The translations under genes and the position numbers were made by a program. The notes below the pieces were generated by a model. The model had not been told where the DNA came from, made no database searches, and saw only the letters and a list, made by a program, of their open reading frames with translations. A stretch of 12,709 nt of DNA from DATKMG01 sp035541995 (GTDB lineage Bacteria; Acidobacteriota; Terriglobia; Versatilivoradales; Versatilivoraceae): assembly GCA_035541995.1 (NCBI GenBank), contig DATKMG010000649.1:1-12709 (forward strand), read 5' to 3'. Below are positions 6,622 through 12,709 of this stretch, piece by piece; position 1 is the first letter of the stretch, and each line of letters opens with the position of its first letter.

Positions 6622-7317
6622 TCATCTCTCCCGCAATGCCTCAGTCAATGCAGCCCGGGCCAGCAGTCGGGTGGAATCGAGCGTGGGCAGCGGACAATCC
6701 CGCGGGTCGACCAAGAGAGGAAGCTCCGTGCATCCCAGAACTACTGCATCGCAGCCCTGGTTCTTGAGTTTCTGAACGACACCATTGAAGCATCGTTGTG
6801 AATCCCTTGAGACCACTCCATTGACTAATTCCTTGAGGATGATTTCGTTGATCTTTTCTCGGTCCCGTTCCTCCGGGATTTCATAAGAGAGTCCGAGTCT
6901 TGTCAGGATCTGAGGGTAGACAGGGCCCGCCATCAAGTATTTGGTTCCAGTGATTGCCAGGCGGGAATAGCCTCGAGATTTGGCGTCAGCCGCAACCACT
7001 TCCGCAATGTGGAGCCACGGGACAGGGGACTCCGCCGTGACCAGATCAAACGCCTGATGAATAGTGTTGTCTGGACAAACGACGAAATCAGCCCCGCCAG
7101 CAGCCAGTTTGCGCACGGAAGACAACATCATCCTGGCGACTCCCGCCCAATCTCCGTCACGAATTGAAATCATGTAGCTGGCAAGCGGGTGAGTGTGCAT
7201 CGAGATCTCTGGGTGCATGTGCTCACCCATTCGAACAGACGCTTCCAGGCATATGGTTCTGTAGCACAAGGCTGCCCCTTCCGCACTGCACGCAACGATT
7301 CCAATGTGTTTCGACAT
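6622..7317 (-). CDS. Asp/Glu/hydantoin racemase-family protein
   Basis: 231 residues with no signal, so cytoplasmic. The family inverts amino-acid or hydantoin stereocentres with two opposed thiols. The second is clear: Cys196 in VLGCTELPLL. At the first, where relatives read (P)CNT.H, this protein has CPDNTIH at 81-87: Asp83 takes the place of the Cys, with a Cys two residues earlier at 81. The N-terminal IGIVACSAEGAALCYRTI and the LAITGTKYLM segment before the second half fit the two-lobe fold. A one-base mechanism or another reaction in the family (isomerase, decarboxylase) is possible. It follows the Gfo/Idh/MocA gene by only 15 bases and is probably translated from the same mRNA, with an AAAGG near the start. 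Fold confidence is high; reaction uncertain. Confidence 0.83.
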   Translation of the reverse strand: MSKHIGIVACSAEGAALCYRTICLEASVRMGEHMHPEISMHTHPLASYMISIRDGDWAGVARMMLSSVRKLAAGGADFVVCPDNTIHQAFDLVTAESPVPWLHIAEVVAADAKSRGYSRLAITGTKYLMAGPVYPQILTRLGLSYEIPEERDREKINEIILKELVNGVVSRDSQRCFNGVVQKLKNQGCDAVVLGCTELPLLVDPRDCPLPTLDSTRLLARAALTEALRER

Positions 7318-7332
7318 CTTCGCCTTTGCTCA

Positions 7333-8628
7333 TTAGACCTTCGGCAGGGTATAGGGCTCACGATAATCCTTCGCCAGCTTTGCGTTGGCTTCTTTGTCGT
7401 CACCAAACGTCTCGGTCTTCGGATCAAAGTGAATGTCTCGCTGGAGATGATACGAGATATTGCCCAGGTGGCAAATCATTGTACTTAGCCTGCCGATCTC
7501 CACGTCGGAGTTGGGTTCCTTACGACTCTTGACGCAGTCCAGGAAGTTCTTGGTATGAGACCCACCTGTGGATTTGACGACAGGGTCTACCACACCTCCT
7601 TTGCGATGAACGCGCCATCCTTCATCATCCACAATCAAGGTTCCTTCCGTCCCGTAGAACCCTGTGCCACCATCCATCCCTTCAAAGGGACGATTGTTTT
7701 GAAAACTTTGTAGTTCCCAAACCAACATGAACTCGCCAAAATCGTAGGTCACGACTTGTGTATCAGGCACTTCCTTGGCATCGTTGAGCCAGTAGATGCC
7801 GGACGTGTTGGAGATTCGTTTGGGCAGGCAATTCTCGAATCCCCTCATGGACTCGATCGCCCACATGGCTACGTCCAACATGTGGACTCCCTGGTTGCCG
7901 AGTTCACTGTTTCCATAATCCCAGAAAAAACGCCAATTGTAATGGAACCGGTTAGGGTTAAAGGCCCTTTTCGGGGCGGGCCCGAGCCACATATCATAAT
8001 CCACCTGTGCCGGAGCCGGACCATCAGGAGGAGTCCCGATGCTTTCGCGGACCTGACACATCCAGGCTTTGATGGAACAGAGCTTTCCCAGCTTTCCGGA
8101 AGCCACATACTCGGCAGCGGTCTTGAAATGTTCGACACTTCGACGATGCGTACCCACCTGCACGACGCGCTTATACTTTCTCGCAGCGTCGCGCATCATC
8201 TGGCCCTCCCGGATGGTCTGAGACAGTGGTTTTTCGACATAGATGTCTTTGCCGGCCTGGCAGGCAGGAATCATGATGAGGACGTGCCAGTGGTCAGGTG
8301 TGGCAATGATGACCCCGTCAATCTCTTTGTCGTCCAGTACTCGGCGAAAATCCCTGGCTGTGCCGGGCTCCCGGTTTTGAGCCTCCTTGATTTTGGCGCC
8401 CACCTTTTCGAGGACATCGCCGTCGATGTCGCAGATGGTTTTGATCTCAGCTCCATCCTTGATCGCATTCGTGGCAACATAATTCCCTTGGTGGCGAGCG
8501 CCAATGAGGGCCAATTGAACCTTCTCATTCGCTCCCATTGCGCGCGGGTTCAAGTTCACAAAGCCGCCCGCAACGGCCGAGGTGATGCCGGCCTTCTTCA
8601 AGAAAGATCTGCGCGTCTCTTTTTGCAT
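7333..8628 (-). CDS. Tat-exported Gfo/Idh/MocA-family oxidoreductase
   Basis: 431 residues. The leader TRRSFLKKAGITSAVAGG (Arg6-Arg7) is a twin-arginine signal. The Rossmann domain starts near residue 35 with VQLALIGARHQGNY, a variant of the nucleotide-binding glycine loop. It is followed by CDID (residues 66-69), IIATPDHWH at 107-115 and the family hallmark VEKPL at 131-135. The C-terminal alpha/beta domain carries the usual GNQGVHMLDVAMW (His249, Asp252), where the family holds its active-site residues. The family oxidises or reduces sugar-like hydroxyls with NAD(P); exported members with Tat signals often occur in sugar-degrading bacteria. The substrate is unknown. GAGAGG lies six bases before the ATG, within AAGGAGAGAGG. 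It is the first gene of a two-gene unit with the racemase homologue. Confidence 0.9.
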   Translation of the reverse strand: MQKETRRSFLKKAGITSAVAGGFVNLNPRAMGANEKVQLALIGARHQGNYVATNAIKDGAEIKTICDIDGDVLEKVGAKIKEAQNREPGTARDFRRVLDDKEIDGVIIATPDHWHVLIMIPACQAGKDIYVEKPLSQTIREGQMMRDAARKYKRVVQVGTHRRSVEHFKTAAEYVASGKLGKLCSIKAWMCQVRESIGTPPDGPAPAQVDYDMWLGPAPKRAFNPNRFHYNWRFFWDYGNSELGNQGVHMLDVAMWAIESMRGFENCLPKRISNTSGIYWLNDAKEVPDTQVVTYDFGEFMLVWELQSFQNNRPFEGMDGGTGFYGTEGTLIVDDEGWRVHRKGGVVDPVVKSTGGSHTKNFLDCVKSRKEPNSDVEIGRLSTMICHLGNISYHLQRDIHFDPKTETFGDDKEANAKLAKDYREPYTLPKV

Positions 8629-8678
8629 GATGGGCCTCTCTCCTTCGCGCTACCAGATTTTGAATGCGGCAAGTATAC

Positions 8679-8742
8679 TTCGACAATTTAAAGTAAGCAT
8701 GTCGAATCGTCAGACCAGATGCAATTTAAATCACAATTTGAA
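8679..8742. promoter_or_regulatory. AT-rich region with repeated CAATTTRAA upstream of the Gfo gene
   Basis: CAATTTAAA occurs at 8684-8692 and 8722-8730, and CAATTTGAA at 8734-8742; the last two start 12 bases apart. TTCGAC at 8679-8684 and GTCGAA at 8701-8706 form an inverted repeat. A minus-strand TATACT-like -10 (plus 8673-8678) sits beside it, though no good -35 is seen. The position before the Gfo/racemase unit suits a regulator-binding region. The binding protein is unknown. Confidence 0.3.
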
Positions 8743-8779
8743 TTGGTCCTTTTCACATCTCTTGTACCGTGAGGATACC

Positions 8780-9244
8780 ATGAGACTCCACCCATTCGTC
8801 ACATCCATATGCCATATGCGCACTCACTTTGCTTCTTGTAGCACTACTCGAAACGGGCCTCAAGCAGGGAAGCCCGATCCGTATTGGGAGACGCTCCGGA
8901 TCAACATGGGTTACACTCGCATGTAGGCTGACAATCTGGCCTCAATGATCCCCCAGTGCGCTCTATCCTCGACAGGCTACTGCTTGGCCGGCACCTCCCC
9001 CCGAGGAGCAGAGTTCCTCGTTTTTCTCCCCCAGGGACCCTGGCTGACTGTCGATTTGTCGAATGTTTCTGGAATGCTAGCCGTGGAGTGGTTCAATCCA
9101 TCCACGGGTGTGGACACCGTGGGGGAACCCATTGCCGGCGGGAAAAAGGCCACGCTAACGGCCCCATTCAGCGGGGATGCCGTACTCTATCTTGTTCAGA
9201 CCCTAGCCGGGGTCAAAACCGTTACAGGTCGAATATCTCCCTAA
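8780..9244 (+). pseudogene. C-terminal remnant of DUF4038/collagen-binding-type glycosidase
   Basis: One frame runs from 8780 to 9244 but is broken by TAG at 8924-8926. Before the stop it reads HPFVT...DPYWETLRINMGYTRM. After it the same frame continues ADNLASMIPQ...LSSTGYCLA, GAEFLVFLPQG, VDLSNVSG, AVEWFNPSTG and APFSGDAVLYL. These match the end of DUF4038-type glycoside hydrolases with a putative collagen-binding C-terminal domain, where the broken spot normally carries a Tyr in a (M)YA segment. Intact relatives are roughly 450-500 residues, so the catalytic N-terminal two thirds is gone. GAGG six bases before ATG 8780 may still allow a short peptide. It lies between the Gfo promoter region and HU and shows that a secreted glycosidase was lost here. 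Confidence 0.72.
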
Positions 9245-9382
9245 TCCGGGCACGTTTCTCTTGTGGACCAACCCCGTGACCCACTCCGGAAAATGTTCCC
9301 TCAAAGAGAACGTTAAGAGGACGTCATTTTGCCTCCACGATTATCGCGAAGGGTCCGGGGTTGGCACCACGAACGATCGAAT

Positions 9383-9661
9383 CTACTTCTTGTTCACTGC
9401 TTTTTTCAGATCGGCTCCCGCAGAGAACTTCGGGACCTTCTTGGCAGGAATCTTAATTGCCGCGCCGGTTTGAGGATTTCGTCCGGTCCGGGCCTTTCGA
9501 CTGCCCACTGAGAACGATCCAAATCCAACCAGGGTAACGCTCCCCCCCTTCTTCAGGGTGGAAGTCACCCCGTCCAGGAGGCTGTTGATTACTGCGTCGG
9601 CTTGAGCTTTGCTGACCCCCGCCTCCTTTGCCACCTTCTCGATCAGATCCGCCTTGTTCAT
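9383..9661 (-). CDS. HU-family DNA-binding protein
   Basis: 92 residues from ATG 9661, chosen over an in-frame start 18 bases upstream because AAGGAGAGG sits directly before it. HU is a small dimeric nucleoid protein that bends DNA. The protein opens with MNKADLIEKVAKEAGVSKAQ, the helical dimer body. It contains the HU/IHF signature GFGSFSVGSRKARTGRNPQTG around residues 47-66, with the intercalating Pro63 in RNPQTG at the arm tip, and ends with the KIPAKKVPKFSAGADLKKAV helix. Length and lysine content are typical of HU rather than IHF. It is monocistronic with its own promoter and is divergent from the large GH-like gene. I see no clear terminator after it. Confidence 0.96.
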   Translation of the reverse strand: MNKADLIEKVAKEAGVSKAQADAVINSLLDGVTSTLKKGGSVTLVGFGSFSVGSRKARTGRNPQTGAAIKIPAKKVPKFSAGADLKKAVNKK

Positions 9662-9718
9662 GACCTCTCCTTTGATCAAGTGAAATAAGCGACCTTCAAC
9701 TTAGGTCGTATTCTGCGG

Positions 9719-9746
9719 ATTGTAGCCCGTACGGACGCCTTTGCAA
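9719..9746 (-). promoter_or_regulatory. Sigma70-type promoter of the HU gene
   Basis: On the minus strand TTGCAA (9741-9746) is followed after 16 bases by TACAAT (9719-9724): 4 of 6 at -35 and 5 of 6 at -10. Transcription would start near 9712, giving a leader of about 50 bases that ends in the HU Shine-Dalgarno. GACCT/AGGTC at 9691-9695 and 9703-9707 could form a small hairpin in that leader. Confidence 0.55.
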
Positions 9747-9819
9747 ATGATTTCTTTTAGTCTTGCGCCCCACCGCGTTCCCGACCATACTTCGGGATTA
9801 ATTGTGGAAGGGGGGAACA

Positions 9820-12306
9820 ATGCATCGAAGTGCCCCCATTAGTCAATTCAGGTCAACACGACGTATGAAAATGGCAGTGGTAGCCACGGCGAGCGCTTCA
9901 TGTGAGCCGTGGGTTTTTCGTGGATCCAAGAAGCCCGCGCTTCCCGCACACATCGCGGTCAGCGTGGCTACCAAAGGCCGCATTCTCATAAGAGGTAGAC
10001 ACAACTGTTTGGACTTTTTGGCACAGGCGGGTTTCATATTGGGTTCCTTCCTGCTGCCAATTCATGCTGCAGAGACTGGGAATTCCTTTTATAGCAAGCT
10101 TGAAGGGAACCTGTGGATTGGAGGAAATGCGTCGATGGAAATCGGCGTCGACAAGTCTAAAGGGACTGTTGAGAGGCTGACGGATAGGCTCAGCAGGGAG
10201 AATTTCTGCGACCAGCTGATCGGCCCAGGAACAAGAGACGACGCCACTTTAGCCACCCCCTTTAAGGTGGGCCACCAAATTGCAGGCCTCACTCTTTATG
10301 ATGAGCTAAAGGGAAAGGAGTACTCAGATTTATCGGGAGACGCCTCCGTACAGAATCTTCACGTCGAGTCGTCTGGAGAAGCGGAGTCTCTTACTTTTCA
10401 AAAGCGATTCCCGGGAGCGGAATTTGTAGTGACGGAGTCGTTTCGCGTCTCAGCTGACCACATTCGCTGGGATGTGAATATCAAAAAGACTGGAGGACGG
10501 GATCGAACCGTCCGTGTTATTCAGTTTGTCCCGCTTCCCCTGGGTAATTACACGGGCTGGGCCCCCATTTCAGACGCCCCTTTTGAGGTAAAGCCCTACG
10601 TCCCGTTTGCCATCGAGTACGGGCAATCGGTGTCTGGTCCAGTAGGCGAGGGGAGATGGCGCACAAACATTCCTATGATCGTCTTCTACTCTCTCGAGAA
10701 AGGGAGAGCCCTGTCCCTCACTTCTCCGTTCGAGGTTCCGACGGTCCGGACCCGCTTTCTGAACAATACAGGGGCCACGGTCGATTTCCACTGGAACTCG
10801 CGCCATTACCCCTCGCGGGAGCGCCCCTACCTCCAGGTCAGCCAGGAGTACCTGGGTATTCGGGACAAGAAGGATATTGAGACAGGGCTGTTGATTGCGA
10901 CTCACCCTGCCGACTGGCGGTCCGCACTGGGATGGGTCTACTCCAAATACCGCGAATATTTCGACCCGGATCCCCGATTTGAGCCCTGGGATGGAGTCTA
11001 CGTCACCGGTTACGAATTAACTAAGGACACTTACACGGAAGAAGCCCTTCGTGAGGTTCTGCGAAGCCGGCGTGATCGAGGGGCCAGATGGGAGGAATTT
11101 CACGGACATTTTCCCTGGTACGGACTGATGATTCCGGGACCGGATGTCAAGAGCTGGATCTGTGAGTCTCACCCGCTTCCTGGAGCGACTCTGACACGCC
11201 AGAAAATTGCTGACCATGCCAGCCGGAACAAAGAGTTTGGAATAGGCACGTTCCTCTATTACAACGTCACTGAAGCGGAACACGGGTATGCCCAAAAGGA
11301 GTTTCCCGATAGTATTGCCCGAGACGAAGAAGGCCAGCCGATCGGAGCCTACAGGGCGGATCAATACCCCGGCAAGCGAGCCTGCTGGTTGATGAACGCC
11401 GATCCCGCATCAACCTTCGGCCAGCACATGATCCAGCAAGCCCGGGACCTAGTCGATGCGTATCCGGCGCTGGCCGGCTTCTTCTGGGATGTTTATGGAC
11501 GCAGTTACATGTTCGATTTCGCCCATGATGACGGAATCACCATGGTCAACAGCAAGCCAGCCTACTACCCGGAATTCATGTACCAGCGCCTGATGCAGGA
11601 GCATATCCGTCCCTTGCTTGCCAGTCGAGGGATGTGCGTGACAGCCAACAAACCCGTGACGATCAGGAACTGCAAAGGTCTGGACGCTATCATGTCCAAG
11701 GAAGACACCCCTGAGGAGGAGACTCCTCCCTGGGTCGTGGCCCAAAGCTATCTCGGCCTGAACCGCCAGGTGATGATCTACGATGGCCAATCGGGTACTC
11801 ATGCCGAACTCCTCCTCCTCAATTGCTTGCGATATGGGATGTTCTATTCTGACATTGGGACGGAGGATACGAAGGGGAAGCCCCTAAGCCCTGAGCAGAT
11901 CGCCAGCAATGAAAAGCTGGTCAAAATGTATCGGCCCTTTATTGAGCGATTTCGCGGCAAGCAATGGATTTTCTATCCGCGGGCACTGGAGTTACCCAAA
12001 AACACGGATGGGAACATCTTCAGGTTGAAAGACGGTAGTGTCATGATCACCGTCGTGTCGTATTGGCGCGGCGCACGACACGCGGCAGGGTTTGACACAA
12101 ACCTGCCGGTCGTTTGTCGCCTCCCCGATGCGGGCAACCTGCAACATGATTATGTTTGCTCTATAGACCTCGGCGCGACACAGAGACTCAAGCCGCAACT
12201 AGATGGGGACACATTCAGAATCACGCTACCGCGGCATGGCAAGGCCAGTGTGATCCTGCTTGGATCTCATCCTGAACCCACTCTTGAATCTTCGGCCACG
12301 AATTGA
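9820..12306 (+). CDS. Secreted glycoside hydrolase-like protein, family unassigned
   Basis: 828 residues from ATG 9820, which has a strong GAAGGGGGGAA site. The start is doubtful, because the signal-peptide core (LDFLAQAGFILGSFLLPIHAA, residues 64-84) comes 63 residues in. An in-frame GTG at 9964 would give a normal signal peptide, though without a Shine-Dalgarno. After the signal, residues ~85-370 look like a beta-sandwich domain; ~390-700 resemble a TIM barrel; and ~705-828 a C-terminal beta domain. Candidate acidic residues are Glu425/Glu426 (RWEEFHGHFPWYG), Asp557 in GFFWDVYGR and Glu628/Asp629 (SKEDTPEEE). The order, sandwich then barrel with a strand-end Asp in FFWD, is like retaining alpha-glycosidases of the GH36/GH31/GH97/GH101 type, but I cannot assign a family or substrate. 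A weak promoter candidate is TTGCGC 9763-9768 with CATACT 9786-9791. Confidence 0.75.
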   Translation: MHRSAPISQFRSTRRMKMAVVATASASCEPWVFRGSKKPALPAHIAVSVATKGRILIRGRHNCLDFLAQAGFILGSFLLPIHAAETGNSFYSKLEGNLWIGGNASMEIGVDKSKGTVERLTDRLSRENFCDQLIGPGTRDDATLATPFKVGHQIAGLTLYDELKGKEYSDLSGDASVQNLHVESSGEAESLTFQKRFPGAEFVVTESFRVSADHIRWDVNIKKTGGRDRTVRVIQFVPLPLGNYTGWAPISDAPFEVKPYVPFAIEYGQSVSGPVGEGRWRTNIPMIVFYSLEKGRALSLTSPFEVPTVRTRFLNNTGATVDFHWNSRHYPSRERPYLQVSQEYLGIRDKKDIETGLLIATHPADWRSALGWVYSKYREYFDPDPRFEPWDGVYVTGYELTKDTYTEEALREVLRSRRDRGARWEEFHGHFPWYGLMIPGPDVKSWICESHPLPGATLTRQKIADHASRNKEFGIGTFLYYNVTEAEHGYAQKEFPDSIARDEEGQPIGAYRADQYPGKRACWLMNADPASTFGQHMIQQARDLVDAYPALAGFFWDVYGRSYMFDFAHDDGITMVNSKPAYYPEFMYQRLMQEHIRPLLASRGMCVTANKPVTIRNCKGLDAIMSKEDTPEEETPPWVVAQSYLGLNRQVMIYDGQSGTHAELLLLNCLRYGMFYSDIGTEDTKGKPLSPEQIASNEKLVKMYRPFIERFRGKQWIFYPRALELPKNTDGNIFRLKDGSVMITVVSYWRGARHAAGFDTNLPVVCRLPDAGNLQHDYVCSIDLGATQRLKPQLDGDTFRITLPRHGKASVILLGSHPEPTLESSATN
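9879..9972. repeat. Long inverted repeat over the 5' end of the GH-like ORF
   Basis: GGTAGCCACG at 9879-9888 is perfectly inverse to CGTGGCTACC at 9963-9972. Extending inward, 9879-9896 matches the reverse complement of 9955-9972 at 15 of 18 positions. ATGTG and GTGGG on the left (near 9900-9913) face CCCGC and CACAT on the right (near 9944-9953). This would make an imperfect hairpin of about 94 bases. It is like an extragenic palindrome or a leader structure, and it falls on codons 20-51 of the ORF if ATG 9820 is used. Confidence 0.6.
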
Positions 12307-12626
12307 GAGCAGACCCTGGATAGTTCGTGCTGCGACAATCTAGGTGGAGCAATTGGTCAAATTCTCGATGGTGATTAAGCTCCGCCAAAAGCGACGTCAA
12401 TCCAGTTTCCCACAATTGACCGTGCCTGGCTCATCTGAAGTTTGCGGGAACGAACTGACGGAGCAAAGAAAATCGATTGAATCGTTCAGGAAGGTTTTCG
12501 GAATGTACGGGATTTGGGTTCTAAATATCCAATTTAAACCAGAGAATGCGGCGTCTCCTCTGCAGGGACAGAATAACAACACTTAATGCCCCGGACCGGA
12601 AAGTGGCTTGGATGCCAATGAGGTGA
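12307..12626. other. Gap with no recognised gene
   Basis: After the GH-like gene stops, this stretch holds only short frames. The longest, 12344-12586 on the plus strand, has no Shine-Dalgarno and no recognisable protein pattern, and an antisense frame of similar length covers it. I see no RNA gene, strong hairpin or clear promoter. Confidence 0.5.
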
Positions 12627-12683
12627 TCAACCCTGAGGGGGTTGAATTTCAGAAGATCCCCTGTTCAACCCTTTCAGGGTTGA
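12627..12683. repeat. Two facing hairpins, TCAACCC/GGGTTGA type
   Basis: TCAACCC-TGAGG-GGGTTGA at 12627-12645 and TCAACCC-TTTCA-GGGTTGA at 12665-12683 are each 7-base perfect hairpins with five-base loops. As 20-base units, 12627-12646 and 12664-12683 are inverse to each other at 18 of 20 positions. The second is followed by AGATTTCTTTTTG, so it could act as an intrinsic terminator for plus-strand transcription. The paired, inverted arrangement is that of REP/BIME-type extragenic repeats. Copy number in the genome is unknown. Confidence 0.55.
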
Positions 12684-12709
12684 GATTTCTTTTTGCTTAT
12701 CTTCCCGTG

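Noticed and set aside
6463..6801. Plus-strand 112-codon open frame
   Set aside because: Its second half is antisense to the racemase 3' end, it is low-complexity Ser/Gly/Gln rich, and it lacks a ribosome site.
7756..8691. Plus-strand 311-codon open frame
   Set aside because: Antisense shadow of the Gfo/Idh/MocA gene; the translation has no recognisable pattern.
8684..8742. CRISPR-like spaced repeats CAATTTRAA
   Set aside because: The repeats are only nine bases, unevenly spaced and just three in number; an operator is a better reading.
12344..12586. 80-codon plus-strand frame
   Set aside because: No Shine-Dalgarno and no recognisable domain; a similar antisense frame overlaps it.

Overview
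The window looks like a piece of chromosome from a free-living, probably soil-dwelling Gram-negative heterotroph of moderate GC content. Secreted carbohydrate-active enzymes, Tat-exported Gfo/Idh/MocA and aldo/keto reductases, an exported gamma-glutamyltransferase-like protein and palindrome-rich gaps together resemble Acidobacteriota or Verrucomicrobiota. That placement is an impression from protein style; there is no rRNA or other firm taxonomic marker here. I saw no phage genes, transposase, CRISPR array, tRNA or rRNA.

Layout. 2-751 (+): 5'-truncated AHSA1 domain fused to a SnoaL-like domain. 752-1353: a gene-free gap filled mainly by a nested inverted-repeat element (883-1307). 1354-5977: three minus-strand genes with good Shine-Dalgarno sites, for a gamma-glutamyltransferase-fold protein, a CE7-like acetylxylan esterase and a Tat-signal aldo/keto reductase with two 4Fe-4S motifs. 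6189-6443 (+): a small unrecognised protein. 6622-8628 (-): a tight two-gene unit, Gfo/Idh/MocA oxidoreductase followed 15 bases later by an Asp/Glu racemase-family protein. 8780-9244 (+): a decayed C-terminal fragment of a DUF4038/collagen-binding-type glycosidase, broken by an in-frame TAG. 9383-9661 (-): HU, with a good promoter. 9820-12306 (+): a large secreted protein resembling a glycoside hydrolase, whose first ~50 codons lie on a long inverted repeat. 12307-12709: no convincing gene, ending in two facing hairpins.

How the genes fit together. Most products appear to be exported: Sec signals on the GGT-like protein, the esterase and the GH-like protein, and Tat signals on both oxidoreductases. 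The broken glycosidase, the esterase and the GH-like protein suggest work on plant or microbial polysaccharides in the envelope or outside the cell. The genes do not form one operon; gaps of about 125-210 bases separate most of them.

The most interesting signals are the nested palindromic element at 883-1307, the GGT-like protein with catalytic Thr kept but glutamate-pocket residues replaced, the racemase homologue with Asp where the first catalytic Cys is expected, and the unassigned GH-like protein with a doubtful start. I did not find a clearly new multi-gene system.
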